Assembly: GCF_949628215.1 (NCBI RefSeq)
Contig: NC_134285.1
Location: 25,744,797 to 25,808,796, forward strand
Source of the DNA: Phalacrocorax aristotelis
Lineage: Eukaryota; Chordata; Aves; Suliformes; Phalacrocoracidae
DNA length: 64,000 nt
Direction: 5' to 3'
Program-made: the position numbers and the translations under genes
Part shown: positions 23,206 through 36,200 of the stretch, in pieces
How positions within the stretch are numbered: the stretch's first letter is position 1
How the letters are laid out: each line of letters starts with the position of its first letter
Notes under the pieces: model-generated
What the model saw: only the letters and a program-made list of their open reading frames with translations
Databases searched by the model: none
Told to the model about the DNA's origin: nothing

Positions 23206-26200
23206 TCACACGTCCACAATACAGTCGGGTGAGTTTGTCCGGATAGCATCAGAGATCATCTTGGCTCCTGACTGGCCAATGCGGTTCCCCTGCAGGCTGG
23301 GAGCAAAGAGAAGAGTACTTCAGGCTTGGACACAAGGCAGAGCAGGATCCTTGGTGGGTACAAGAGATGCTCCCCAGTTTTGCATCAGCACCCGGCATCA
23401 TCTGCACCCTCCCTACACCATCCAGGAGCTCTTACTATGACCCCAGTCACAGGGGACTCTGGGTTTGAGAGCCCAGAGGCAGCCAGGTGAGAAGCTGGAG
23501 AAAGCCCCTGGGAGCCAGAAAGGCTGAGCCAGCCCATCCCTGTGATCTTATGGAGACTATTTGGCTTTTGGGGTGGTTCTTTGCCCTGGAGATATCCCCA
23601 GAGAGGAGCTGTGGGGTCTGGAGCTTCACAGGGATGGTGGCTGTCGCACCGGGAGGAGCATAGGGTGCCCTTGCTCCCTGCCCCATTGGGACGTCCCTGG
23701 AGGACAGCTGGGAATGGGCAGTGCCAGTGGCGTGGAAGGTCCCTTGGTGATTCCTGTGGTATCCCCAGTCCCCTGCCTTACCATCCAGCTCAGCAGCCAC
23801 TTACTTCACATAGGTGAGGCCATGGTTGCCCTTCAGAGCGGTGGCGATGCAGATGGCTCCATCCATGCCCAGGGAGTTTTCCTGCAGACTGCAGGAGGCA
23901 GGAGGGTCAGAAAGCACCAGCGAGGGAGATGTGGCCACCGGGAGAGAATGCATGCCATGTGCATGGGCATTGGGAAAAGCCACCAGCTCAGGGATTTGCC
24001 CCACTGAGAGCTGCTGGCCTGGCTGTCCCCTTGCTGTTCCCGCCAGGAAGGTCTAGAAAGGCTCTTTTTAGTTCCCACCCCAAGCAGCGCAGTACTTACT
24101 TGAGCCGACGGAGGCTGCGGTTCACCTTCAATGCATTAGCCATCGCCTTGGCCCCTGTCACACCAATGGAGTTTCCCCGCAAGCTGCAGAGGAAGGCAGG
24201 TGGTGAGGAAGGACAACCTGGGACAGCCCCATGCTGTCTGTGGGTGAGAGGAGGAGGTGGGAGAGGTGGCCCCACACCAGCGAGTCAAAAGACAGGCAAT
24301 CCAAGTCTGGTAGGGCATGATGCAAGGATGGGAGTGGCGCTGAGCTAAGGTCCAGGGTCTCAGACACCCCCAGGGAGTCGTGTTGCAGCCATGGGGTCTT
24401 GGTGGCCCCACCATGCACTTACTCCAGGATCTGCAGGCTCTTGTTGACCATCAAGGCTTCGGCCAGGGCTTGGGCACCAGCTGCACCAACTGAAGCCACC
24501 TGCAGGCTGCAAGAGAACAAGGACCCTTCAGCGCATGTTGTGAGGCAGCCGTGGTGCGCTAATTAGAGAAGCTAATTAGACAGGCTGCATTGCCAAGGCC
24601 CCACTGCAGCCTGGATACTCACTGGAGATCTGCCAGGGTTGTGTTGACCTTCAGCGCGGCCGAGAGGGCGGCCATCCCCTCATCTCCAATGGCGTTCTCC
24701 TGCAAGCTGAGACATGCAAGTGCTGCATCTGCCCATGGCCCGGGCACCCAGGAGCAGGGAGTCAGGCAGTGAGGGGCAGCGAGCACAGGGCACAGTGTGC
24801 CGGGCTTTCCCAAATGGCTTGGGGGTGCCCTCGGGCCACCATGCGCTTACAGCATCCCCTGCCAGAGACATGCGATGGGGACACGGGATGAACTGGCAGG
24901 CAAAGCAGCAGGCAAAGCCACCTCCCCTGGAGCAGCGTGAGGGCAGAGTCTTTGGGCAGATCCCAGTAGGAAGATGCTGCCCAGGACCTTCCTGCCCATG
25001 TCCCCACTTACTCGAGGCTGGCCAGGCTGCTGTTGGACTGTAGTGCTTGTGCCAGCGCCGTGGCAGCTTTTGCCTGGATGAAGTTCCACTGCAGGCTGCA
25101 AACAGGAGAGAATGGGAGGTGAAGTCCAGGACTGCGAGGACACCCTGATCCCAGCAGGCTCAGCACCCGTCCACTCCCATCCAGCGTGGTGGAGGCTGGG
25201 AGATGACCCATGTGCAAGACCCCGTGGGTCCGTCCAGGATGGGACAGCACACTTTTCCGTGGAAGGGTGATCTGCTGTCACAGCCTGGAGGGGCTGAGGC
25301 CAAGGAGCCATGTCCCTGCCCCACATCCACACAAGGGTCTTCAAAACCAGCCAGGTCAAGGGGAAACTCACTGGAGGGATGTGAGTGCCCGGTTCTCCTT
25401 CATTGCTAAAGCAATGGCCTTGCCGCCTTCGTCACACAGCAGGTTCGCTGCTAAGCTAGAGGCAGGGGACAGAGGACACAAGTAACGCACACAGTTTGGG
25501 ACAACTCCAGTGACACCACCACGCAGCAGTGTGGGTGCCCTCCTGGGACCCATGGGACTTACTCCAGCTTCCTGAGGGTGCTGTTGGTCCGCAGAGCACA
25601 GGCGATGGCGGGGCCCCCATCCTTGCTGATGGAGTTCTCCCGCAGGCTGGGGAAAGACACGGGGCTGGGGAGGAGCAGCAGAGGCAGGGCATCAGCTGCT
25701 CCCCCATAGCCCCCCATTCTAGGGCTGAGACCACCTATTGCAACGGGCAGTCTGTCTGACTTGCATCCCCATCAGCATCTGCACCTCCATTCCCTGTGCA
25801 TCCTACAGCTGCGAGCATTGATGCCATCAGGGATTTTTCCCAGCTTCCCATCCCTGCTGCCATTGTTTCGTTGCCAGGCACAGCTGAACCAATACTGTCC
25901 TGAGGGGAGAAAGCTAATGATGGAGAGAGAAGATGCTTGCAGCCAGAGGAGGGACAGAGGCTGCTTTCAGCATCCCAGAGCACCTGTGGAAACAACCATG
26001 CACACGGAAAAGTTCTCGCATCCCATGTCCCAGCAGCAGCTTTTGGGACCAGAGGGTGGCCGGAGGGACTGTCACTTACTTGAGGTTGATGAGTCCCTTG
26101 TTGGAGCACAGAGCCTCTGTCAGCGCAGTGACCCCAGGGCTGCTGATGGAGTTGCTCTGGAGACTGAGACAAACAGGGGAAGGCATGAGAACAGGCCAGT

Positions 26201-29200
26201 CTTGGCATTGCAGGTAGGCTGCAGCATCGTGGTTGGGGTGAAAAGTGCCTGTTTGCCCATTTCACTGAGAAACAGGCATCTATCAGCCACAGGAGCCAGG
26301 GTGGAGCCAGGGCTAAAGGACCAACTTCAGGAACAGCCAGGCCAGGATCAGCATCTCCTGCTCACCATGGCAGCACCGGCCCCACCATGCAGAGGTGACA
26401 AGGTTTGCTGGCACTTCGGGGCAGACGTGTCCCTGCCAGCTGTCACCATGGCTGCCAGCTCAGCTGGGGATGCGGTTCCTGCAGTCCTTGGGTCCTTGTC
26501 ACACTGTGGGAAGCCAGTGACAGACTCAGGGCTTAGCAGCTTGTCCCCAGGAGGCATCAGCCCTCTGCTCTGGCCGGGCGGGAGGAACAGTCCTCTCTGG
26601 CTGCCATTCCCAAGGGGGATGAACGTTACACCATCCCATCCTGACTCTGCCAGGCCTCAGCCTGTTATCTTCCTCGTTAGCCAAGTCCCATCACATTTGA
26701 GAGAGAGAGAAAGAAAGCCCAAAGCTGCTAGTATCTTTGAAAAGCAGAAAAAAAATCATCATCTGTGTTGAAGATGAACCCCTTCACCTTGGTGAAGGCA
26801 GGACCAGCCCAGCTGCTACCCGTGTTGCCTGGGGATGCTGCATGGTGCTCCAGCCTGCACAGAGCACGCACGGCCTCATGCTGCTCCAGGGGACATGGAA
26901 TGGGAGAGATCTGGGGTGGTACAAAGGGCTCTGGGGGCAGGGGCCTGGGGAGGGTGTGAGGTACTGCTGGAGTGAAGCTGCACTGGGCTCTGTTGGGCAA
27001 GCAGGAGACAAGGCATGGACTGGGGACTTACTCAAGGCTTTGCAGACTGCGGTTCACCTTCAGAGCTTCAGCCAAGGCAACCGAGCCATTGTCTCCTACC
27101 GAGTTGCTGGAGAGTCTAAGACACAAGGGGAGGAGCAGGTGTTACTGGCAGCCACGCTGCAACCAGCTTAGATCTGCCAGAAAAGGGTTCATCCCCCCCA
27201 GGCTCTTTCTGCTCCAGCAAAAAGCATGAACTTGCTGTGGTCTCATTTCCAAACTGCATACAGGTCTGTTTTTGTATGCTGGTTTTGAGCTGAAATAGCT
27301 TTTAATGTATCCACAGGGCCTGGAGACCTGCCACTGGTTCTGCTGGTGGGAAGGCTTGGCCCCTTGGTTCTTTACATGGCTCCCTGCATCCCCGGAGATT
27401 CGGAGAGAATCTCCTCATCTCGCTCTGAAAGCAGCACTGCAGTCCTTGTCCCCCTTCCACCCACTCCAACACACTTGGGCAAAGCTAGCAGAGTCCATCC
27501 TGCCTGCGTCACATGGCACAGTCCCCTGCCCATCACTCCTGCCCACATATCCTGGGAGATGAGGCACTGGCATCGCCATCCCTCTGTCTCATGCTGCTCT
27601 TACATCAGCTCCTTCAGGCTGCAGTTCTGCTTCAGCGCCTCTGCTATTTTCCTGGCACCGTGGGCTCCGATGGCATTTTTCTGCAGGCTACAAAGGTAAG
27701 GAAGACACCCATGAATATCAGGTGCCATGTCCCCATCAGTGGCACCTCGGCCTGCTGGGTGGCTGGGAGAGGGGACAGCAGGTCCCGGTCACTCACTGCA
27801 GGGTTGTCAGCCTGTGGTTGGTCAACAGGGCCTCAGCCAGGAAGGTGGCACCATCCTCCTTGATGATGTTGTGCTGCAGGCTGCAACGAGAGAGGAGCAA
27901 AGCCATGCACGGCAGCCACCACAGAGGGGCGAAGGGCCATGCAGGGGTGCAAGGTGGTGGTCGCCTGCCCTGGCATTTCCTTGCCCCTGTCCCAGGGGCC
28001 AGGGTCTCCCCACCAGCTGGCCCTCAAGGTGGGGAAAACCTCGATGGGAGAGGAGAGGGCTGGAGGGGGCTTGTCGTGGGGATCTGCTCCCAGAGGTACT
28101 GCAGAAGTTGAGACTTACTTCAGGGAGAGCAGGACTTGATTTTTTTTAAGTGCATCAGCCAGTGCTTTTGCTCCAGTGGGGCCAATGGAGTTGCTCCGCA
28201 GGCTGGGGTAAGATGGGCAGAAAAGCCAAAGTTAGCAAAGTTAGAGTGGCATGTGCCCAGTTTAAGCCAAATGCCTCCATGTGGCACAATCTCAGGCACT
28301 GCTGAGGTGGGATATCAGGCCGGCAGCTCGCAAGAATTACATTCACCTCTTGAGCCGTGGTGGCTTTGGGGGCTGGAGACCCTCCCCAGCTTGGCCAGGC
28401 TGGGTGGGATCCAGCCCCACTGCGGCCATGGGAATGGTTCCCAGTGGGGAACACGTGTGGCAGGAGCTGGTCAAGGGGGAACACTTACTCCAGCACCGTC
28501 AGGCTCCTGTTCACCATCAGTGACCTGGCCAGCGCTTTGGCTCCCTTATTGCTGATCTGATTTTCTGCCAAGCTGCCCGGAAAAAGAAAAATCTGGTGTT
28601 TTTCAGGAGGAGAAAGAGGCTTTCACAGCCCCTGGCATGTCCCAGGATGCAGCTGGGATGGGTGAGCAGAGGAAAGCCACGAGGAGCGTTTGGTTCATGG
28701 TACAACCATGCAAAGTGGTGGGTGCTCTGAGGTCTGCTCGCCTGGGGTAGACACCAGGCAGGGTATTGCAAGGATAGGGTGTAAGGGGAGTTTCAAGACT
28801 TAAAATTAATTTGTGTCATGGAAAGGGAGTTCACATCGCAGCATGGGGGACTCTATGTGCCGCCACAAAGAAAGGCAGGGAAGTGGGGAAAGTTGGGATC
28901 CGTCTGGGGCGAGGCATCTCCCTGCGCGGGGGTCAGGAGCCTGTCCCCTCCATACATCAGATGCCCTATGCGGAGCCTCAGGTGTCCAGCAACAGTTGTG
29001 ACCTTGGGAAGTAGTTTATTGGGATAACCCATGGCTTTCTACACAAATTTTTAGCAACAGCAAGGAGGCGGTGGTCCCAGGAAGGCCCGGTGAGACAGCC
29101 TGCCCAGCCACTTCAAGGACACAGGGGGTAAGGTCACCGTCCCTGGGTGCAGGAAATCATGTGGGGCTGCCCTTGTCACTAGGCAACCTGGGGAGCCAGT

Positions 29201-29388
29201 GGGAGAGATGTTCCTGGAGGACCCTCACCCTGGTTTTGAGGTGTCCTCAGCTCCACACTGTATCCACAGGAATAGCCTGTCTGCCCTGGGCCAAGTCCTA
29301 CCTGAGCTTCTGGATCTGGCAGTCCTTCACACTCAGCATGCTGCCCAGCAGCTCCATCACATTGTCCTTAAACTGGTTATTGTCCAGC
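23206..29388 (-). CDS. NLRC3: NLRC3 leucine-rich-repeat exon array (15 exons)
   Basis: Minus-strand exons: 29388-29302 (87 nt), 28572-28489, 28202-28119, 27880-27797, 27687-27604, 27115-27032, 26163-26080, 25646-25563, 25455-25372, 25095-25012, 24706-24623, 24506-24423, 24183-24100, 23888-23805 (each 84 nt), and 23296-23206 (91 nt with stop). Each 84-nt exon encodes one 28-residue ribonuclease-inhibitor-type repeat of the form LxxNxIGxxGAxALAxALxxN, followed by xxLxxL. Each starts after two bases of a split codon, so all introns share phase 2. Acceptors are mostly tgcag or cccag, and donors are gtaagt or gtgagt. The last repeat ends SPDCIVDV, where human ends in CTVEM. Confidence 0.93.
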
Positions 29389-32300
29389 CTGGAGAAGATA
29401 TAAGGAAAGAGGAAAAGCAGGCATTTGAAGAACAAAGTGGAGAAAGGACTACCCTCCCGTGACATCTGCCCATCACAGGTGGAAAAACGCAAGCACAGAA
29501 GCAGAACTGACCCAGTGCCATCCCCAGGGCAGCTCTCTGCTTATGGACAATGTTGGTAGGCCCATGTCTCCCATTGAGACCAGGGATTTTGAGTCACAGC
29601 CCAGTGTCTCTGCTTGCTTCTCACGGTGCAATCCGACCAGGACTCACCTGAGGTTGTGGCAGAAGAGGAGCTGGGAGAGCAGACTTTCACAGACATTGTA
29701 GGTGAGGCAGTTGGAGAGGTTTGTCTCCTCCATGCAGACATCAGAGACCTGCAGGAGATAAGCCAGGGCAGAGCAGTTCATGGGGGTGAGCATCCCTGCC
29801 AAGCTCTCATTCTTCATTGCTTCTTCCACAGTCTTAGCAGTCTCTGTGTGCTGAATTTCGTACAGGCAGTGCATGGTGTTCACAGTTCGTGAAGAGATGA
29901 CATAGTTGGTGTTCAGACAGCCCTGGAGGAAGCTGATCGCTTGGCTCCTGAAGCTATCGTGCTCGTCCTTCACCAGCAGCCACCCAGCGAGCAGCTTGTT
30001 CACCTGCGGGGAGAGGAGCCCGGAGAGAAAGCGCACAAAGATGTCCAGCTGCCTGTCCTCTGCCTGCAGTGACCTCTGAACAGCACTCTTGAAGTGGTTG
30101 AGGAAACCCAACTTGGGCCAAGACATCCCACTCTCTGTGAAGAGGTCAAATATTGCCCGCTTCGCAGCCGTGTAATAATAAATAGCTGCTAGAAACTCCT
30201 GTATGGTTAAGTGAAAGAAGTAGTAGGCTGTGAAGGACTGCATCTCTTCTTTGAGTAGGAGTCGACTGCATAAGCTGCTCTGCAGCAAGGAAAGGTCAAT
30301 GCCATACGCCTTCATGTCCTGCTCGTAAAACACGTATTTCTTTTTGAGCAGCCCATAGAAGGCTAGTCTGCCCAGGCTGCTCACTATCTTCTTGCTGTTG
30401 TTCACAACCTGCTCAATCCTGGGTGTTTCTCTTGGCTTTTCCAGCCAGTTGCTGCTCAGAGCCATTTTAAAATAATAGGAGTAGATTTCTGACAGGGTCT
30501 TGGGGGCAACGATTGTTTCTTGGGATTGATCAGTGCTGTTTTTTAGGTAATAGCCGATTGAGGAACCAGAAATCCAGCAAAAGCCAGGAACAGTGCACAT
30601 GACGTGTAATGACCTGTTAGCCCTGATGTGATGCAGGACTTGGCTGGATAGGTCTCGGTTGTCAAGGAACATCTGGTCCAAGAAGTCCTTCATCTCTGCA
30701 GCTCTGAATCCTCGTATTTCTGTCATCCGGTCAACAAGCCCGCCGGGGATTTGGCTGGCTGCTGTTGGCCGGGACGTGACCCAGACAGAAGCCTCCTGCA
30801 GCAGGTTGCCACGTATAATGTTAGTGATCAGGTTGTCCACTTGGATCTCCTTTTTGGGATCAGTGCATACTACTGTGTTGGAAAAATCCAAAGGAGTCTT
30901 GAATTCATCCAAGCCATCGAGGATCAGCAGGGTCCTGGCGGCTCCTGCCGAGATGCAGTTCGGCTCAGTGATGTGAGGGAACGCCGAGCAGATGAGCCTC
31001 TCGGCAGAGAGCTTCTCGTAGGTGTTGAGCTCCCGAAAGGTGAGGGGCAACACAAAGATGATGTCCCTGTTGATCTCCCCCTTTGCCCAGGTGTAGACAA
31101 AAAGCTTCACCAGTGTGCTTTTGCCAATGCCAGCCACACCGATGGTGACAGAGATCCGAGGTGGGATGCTGACCTTGGAGAGAGGCAGGAAGAGCTTCTC
31201 CAGGGGGATGCTCTTGGATCCATTTTGTAGGCCTTTGGTGGCTTCAATCTGCAGAATGTCATGCTCTTTCTGCTGGATATCGGTCAAACCTTCCACCAGC
31301 AGCAGGTTTGTGAGCCGCTGGAGGGGACCTGTCTCCAAGCCATTCCCATAGTAGCTTTGGAGGCTCTCTAGGTGCCTCTGCACCATGGGTTCTGCATAGA
31401 GAGAAATGAAACGGTGGGGTGAGGAGGTGGAAGATGGTAACCACAAATGCAAATGAGAGATGCTGATTCACTTTTCTGCCATGCCCATGCAGAAGGGAAA
31501 CCACACAGAGCCTTACGTCTGGGCAGGAAGGTATGTGCCAGGGCCCAGAGGGCACTAATAGGCTTAAATGGCCCTGACCAGCCTCACCCATCAGTCCAGG
31601 AGCCCACTTAAGCTCAGTCCTGGGCCTTCAGCCCTTGCCTAAGCTATGTTGTAGGAACACTTGTCTATAGCACCACTGCACCTATGCCTGCTATGGACCT
31701 TGTTGATCTGGACCTTCATCTTAGACCTTATCACTCTGCACTTGCCTGATGACCACTGGACTGTGTCTAAACCTGGCTGCCCTTGCTGGACCTAATCCTG
31801 ACCTCTGGATTGACTTCCAGGCTTGATCTCAGCCCTGTCTCATCACCATGGACTTGTCTGATGAGTAGGACTCTTGGCTGAACCTGGTGACCCTGCTCAC
31901 CTGGCTTAGGTACCACAGCCCATGGTACAGCATATTTAAACACTCCATCTAAGGCTGGACAAGCAGGGAAGGTGCTGTGAGAGCTTCAGAGCAGACACCA
32001 GACAAGGTTGGAGCTTTCCAACCAGGAGAGAACCCAGGAAAACCTCTACTGCCAAGAGTGTTGCAAGGAGAGCCTGAAATTGGGGCAGCCATGAATGGAT
32101 GAGGTCAGGGATGCCAGCTGTCCTCCTCCTGCCCGTCCCCCTGTTCCCAGCCCAGCTGCCGGGAGTGACTGGTGTGACCTGGATGTTGAGGACATTCAGT
32201 ACTCCTCAGGCTGCCCAGAGAGGTATGCTAAGGGCAGTGAGGGGCCTGGAGAAAGGTCCCTCAGACCTGGCAGAGAGCCCCTGTCACCCCCTGGCCATGT

Positions 32301-33215
32301 CCTTCCCCAAAGAAGACCCTGAGATGACACCATCACACGCATGGACACTCCCATAAGAGCTTCCAATGCTGCCTAGCTCTGTGCACATCTTGGGGTGATC
32401 GAGCAAGCACCCACAGCCAGGACATGTGTGCAGACACTCCTCATGGGGTCCAAAGTGGACTGCCTACCATAGACAGTGATGTGAAGGTAGAGCTGGGAAT
32501 TGGTGGTCTCAATGAAGGTCTGCAGGGACTGGGATGCGTAGCTGCCCTTGCCAGCCAGGATGTCCACCACCGCCCTCACCTGCTCGGGCAGGGAGCTTGC
32601 CTCCTGTGCCCGGCCAGCCTCCTCCGCTGTGAGGAGGTCCAGCCTCCGCAGGTAGCAGATGATCTCCTCCAGGAACTGCGGCGAGATGGACCTCACCAGC
32701 TGCTTGCGGTAGCGATTGATCCAAGCCTCTGCAGGACAGGAGAGCAGGAAAGTTGGGTCTTGTGCAAGCCCTGGGCACATTGCTCAGGGGTGATGGGGAA
32801 AGGCAGCAGTGGAACACCCCATCTGACTCTGAAGGTAGCAGGGGGTAAACCAGAGCCCTCCAGAGTGACCTGTCAAATTCCTCCTTGAGATGATGCCACC
32901 CCAAAGTCGTGGCAGGCTGTTTTGTTAGGATCTGCTTCATCAAGGCAGCAGCTATCGAAATTGGAGTCAAAGAAGGCAAAGAACATGATCATGAAATGAC
33001 ATTTCCTACTGGAAACCAAGTCCATGCAGAGATAAAAGTCTGAGCAAGATCATTTATCTTCAGACAGAGCCATTCCCCCTGTGTCAGCACAGTGGTCCCC
33101 AAACCCTTGGACCAGGAACCAGTCAATCCTCACAACGTGGTGCCCCACCTCATCCCATTTTTGAATCCAAAACTCCACCGAGGTGATGAATCTCTGGCCA
33201 CCACTCACCTTCCAT
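23206..33215 (-). CDS. NLRC3: NLRC3, NLR-family protein with NACHT and LRR domains
   Basis: NLRC3 is a cytosolic NLR that in mammals dampens innate and T-cell signalling. Exons on the minus strand: 33215-33209 (ATGGAAG), 32728-32468, 31391-29648, 29388-29302, then 84-nt exons starting at 28572, 28202, 27880, 27687, 27115, 26163, 25646, 25455, 25095, 24706, 24506, 24183 and 23888, and finally 23296-23206 with TGA. The sum is 3282 nt, 1093 aa; human is about 1065 aa. All junctions keep frame. Walker A GVAGIGKST is near residues 174-182 and Walker B LLILDGLDEF near 244-253; LRRs run from about 671 to the end. The 15 LRR exons match human NLRC3 one to one (LAENQIS, LQWNFI, LQENAIGD, LQENSLGMDGAICIATAL). 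No break was seen. The start is the least certain part. Confidence 0.93.
29648..31391 (-). CDS. NLRC3: NLRC3 NACHT exon
   Basis: This single 1744-nt exon runs from acceptor ctctatgcag to donor gtgagt. It carries the whole ATPase/oligomerisation module: P-loop GVAGIGKST, Walker B LLILDGLDEF, a sensor-like VWVTSRPTAA and the winged-helix region with LLKKKYVFYEQDMKA. It is strongly similar to human NLRC3 throughout, for example PLDFSNTV followed by DPKKEI, and SGLLSPQVNKLLAG for human SGLLSPRVNALLAG. The in-frame Met upstream in intronic sequence (near 31452) is not used if the acceptor call is right. Confidence 0.95.
32468..32728 (-). CDS. NLRC3: NLRC3 N-terminal helical exon
   Basis: The 261-nt exon lies between acceptor tgtcctgcag and donor gtaggc. 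It encodes about 87 residues beginning EAWINRYRKQLVRSI and ending QLYLHITVYG. The middle part EQVRAVVDILAGKGS aligns with human EQVKALMDLLAGKGS, confirming it belongs to NLRC3. The first half (amphipathic helices, ISPQFLEEIICYLRRLDLL) has no counterpart in the human protein as I recall it. It resembles a CARD/death-fold N-terminus, which is inferred from pattern only. Confidence 0.85.
33209..33215 (-). CDS. NLRC3: Proposed NLRC3 start codon exon
   Basis: The minus strand reads ATGGAAG then the strong donor GTGAGTGG. Splicing to 32728 gives ATG GAA G|AG GCT TGG, that is MEEAWINRYRKQ, in the correct phase. A weak acceptor (catgtcacag) lies 10 bases before the ATG, so the exon might be as short as 17 nt. 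It might instead extend upstream as a first exon. Another start farther upstream is possible. Confidence 0.5.
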
Positions 33216-33225
33216 CGGAGGCCTC

Positions 33226-36200
33226 CTGTGACATGAGCAATGCCTGGGCAACGAGTGCTGTGTTGGCAGCAGCACAGCTGTCCCATGGACTGCTCCACGT
33301 TCCCCCAGCCAGCTCACAGCATGAGTTGAGGCTCCTCAGCCTTTATCCATGTTCCTGGTGGAAGAGGAGAAGCATGAGGAGCAGCCTGGGAGGGAGCCCA
33401 CCTTGAGCTAATGTGGTGCTGACTGTGGTCAAGCTAAGGATCTATTCATCAGCTTTTGGCTAAGACAGAGCTCCCACCACTGTGGGTCTGACAGAGGCAG
33501 AGCTGGGACCATCATGCTGCAGCATCTTTGCCCAGACCTTTTGTGCCACAGGCTTGGTGCCTTTACCACCACCCCTTATGCTGGAGCCTTTCTCGGGCAG
33601 ACAGCAGTTGCATTAATTGTCCAGATGATGCCCCCGTGCCATCCATGGGCTGCCTGGCAAGTGCCTGAGTGCCACTGCTGTCACCAGAGGGACAGCAGGG
33701 CTGTGAGCCGCTCGTGTTTTCCCTCACCATTTGTGAAGGAAGTTGTGGGGCAGCAGGCAGAGCAATGAAGAGCCCGTTTCAGTTTCGAACCCACCTCGCT
33801 GCCGTGCAGAGCCTCTGTCAGGGCTTGCCGAGCATGGCCAACACCACATCCTGTGGCAGATCTCTGTAGATGCTCTACTTTCAGCACCACTGGTGAATCG
33901 TTGCTCTGAGAAGGAGCGTCTACCTGCTCCCCCCCCTTGGCTGCTTACAAACCACGATGAGGGTTTAGTGTTTTATTTTTAAGAAGTGTATCTGCTCACT
34001 GAGTCCAATTGCTTTTGGAGCAGAGGTAGCGAGGGGAATACTCCACACCTGAGAGTGCTCCCAGCTTCACCCATGTTAGCAGACAGCACTGTGCTATGGC
34101 CTCTGCACCTGCCCCAAAGTGATCTCCAGGAGCTGGCCAGTGCCCAGGTGGGAATTTTTCAGCCCTGGGGCTGTCTGATCACAGCAGTGATGCAAATGCA
34201 GTGTCCCAGTGCCCTGGTCTGTGTCCTGGCCCAGCACCCTTTCCTCACCTCCACCTGGCCTACAGGGTGCAATCACCCATCATGTGTGCCAGTCCAAGGC
34301 ACTGCAAGGAGCTCCCTGCCCACAGGCAGCATTGCCTTTGCCCAAACCCACTCCTGAGGGGGATGTGGGCACTGTGGGGGCTTCTGTGCAGCCTTGCCAA
34401 TAGGTACAGGTAATGCTCGCTTTCTTTGGTCAAACCCAACCTTTTCCAGAGAGAAAGCACAAATGTAGCTTGACCAAGGAAGCTCGGAAGAGCCTCCGGT
34501 CCATGGTTGGGTCCATGGTGCAAGGTTAAGGTGATTGGTACATCTCTTTTGCAGACTCTTCCCTTCATCCTCCTGCCAGGAGATCTATGCTGAGGTTTAT
34601 TTCTCCCACCAGAAAACACAAGGGCTCAGCCACCACCAGCAGCCCAGGCATGCAGATGGTGGCTGGGCTGCAGGAGGGAGGACCAGGCACAGCATCTCCC
34701 AGACCCAAGTCCCTCACAGCCCCCATGGCTGGATCTCTCATTAAGACTCCTTCACAGAACATCCTACAGAGTGGGGTAAGTCTCCTAGAGGCACTGGGTG
34801 ACAAAGCACCAGCCCATCCCCACCTGCCCAGATGGTTTGACACATGGCTTGGACAAGCCCTCATAGGGGTAGGGGCTGAGGTTGTAGCTGGGTCTGAACC
34901 CACAACCTTTCCCTCCAGGAGGGAAACCTGGGTCCTTCCACTCTTCCTCAGCTGCCCAGCTCTGACCCCCTGGTTTCAGAGGTAGGAGAAGTCCACAGTC
35001 CCCATTGCCAGTGATGGTGGCCCCACAGCAAAGCCTTTTTGTCCACACAGGGAGCAGCAAGGCTGCAGCAGCAGCTCACCTTGCTCTTCACTGCCCAGGC
35101 AGTGGCTTGGTCAATTAAGATACCATAAATTAAAGGAGCTCCGTGAGCAATTCACAGTGAAATTTTCACCTTTTGATGTCTTCTTGTCTCTAACTGGTCT
35201 GCAAAGTTAAATTAAGTCTTTGCATGCAGCAGTCCCCAGGTGTCTCATCTTTGCCGTGCAACCAAGAACACGGCCAAAATGCGAGGGGGTTTTGCTGCTT
35301 GAAACACTGTTCCCCACAGCCCTTTCTCTGAAACACAGCTGCCAAGAAAAAGCTCTTTTATGGGGGGAAGGCTGCACTAAAGCCAGAGATTATTTGATGG
35401 TGTCCTCCAGTGCTACTTCAAAATGTGATCCCACTGCTGGAAAGTGGCAGCCATGAGTCAGCTCATGCAAAGACATCTGACTGCAGGAATAAAGCAGCAG
35501 AAGACCTAAAGCAGCAGAAGAAATAATGCAATGGCTGCAGGTTTTTTCTGCTTCCAGTAGAAAAGTTTCAGGTGCAGCTCTAGGACCACACTGTGATGCT
35601 GGAGGCTGCATCCTAGGAGGGTGAAGGCTGTTATCTACTCTTACATGAGCTGTCTGAAAGTCAAAGCCAATCTTTATAACCCCTACAGAGATCCAAGGTG
35701 TTTTCGGGACGCAATCCTGCCCATCCCAAGGCTGCTGGGATGAGTCATCTTCTGGAAGTGCCGCACTCCCCCTTGCCTGAGACTGGAAAGCAGCACCTGC
35801 ATCCACCCTGCGTGCAGAGACCTCAGCCCCAGGTTTGCAGCTATTGCTCAGCCAGGATCAAGCAGGGACAAGTGCATGTCCCTGCCCCGCTGGCAGTCAG
35901 AGAAGCAGTGATCCAGCGATGGTTTTTGTCTGCCCTGTGTTGCTTCCTGCATCCCCAGGGGCACCAGGATGAGAAGCTGGAGGGGTGGAGGCTGCCCAGC
36001 CAAACCGATGAATGGTGTCTGTAAGCCCCAGGGAGGGAAACAAGGGATTTTGTTGGCAAGAACTTTGCATTAATGCTTTTTTTTTTCCTGGTGTGGTCCA
36101 AGAGCCCAGCCCAGGGGAAAATCCTCCCATATGAGCATGTCCAGTCAACACTGATGTGTCCTTCCAGCCACTGTAGTCTGATATTCCACCACCCCCATGT

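Noticed and set aside
25761-26771. 336-codon plus-strand open frame
   Set aside because: It runs antisense across an NLRC3 LRR exon and introns, shows no domain, and has low-complexity GC-rich composition.
32870-32979. Possible extra NLRC3 exon (LMKQILTKQPATTLGWHHLK)
   Set aside because: The plausible donor at GACAG|GTCACT ends in the wrong phase for the acceptor at 32728. The ATGGAAG exon at 33209 fits exactly.
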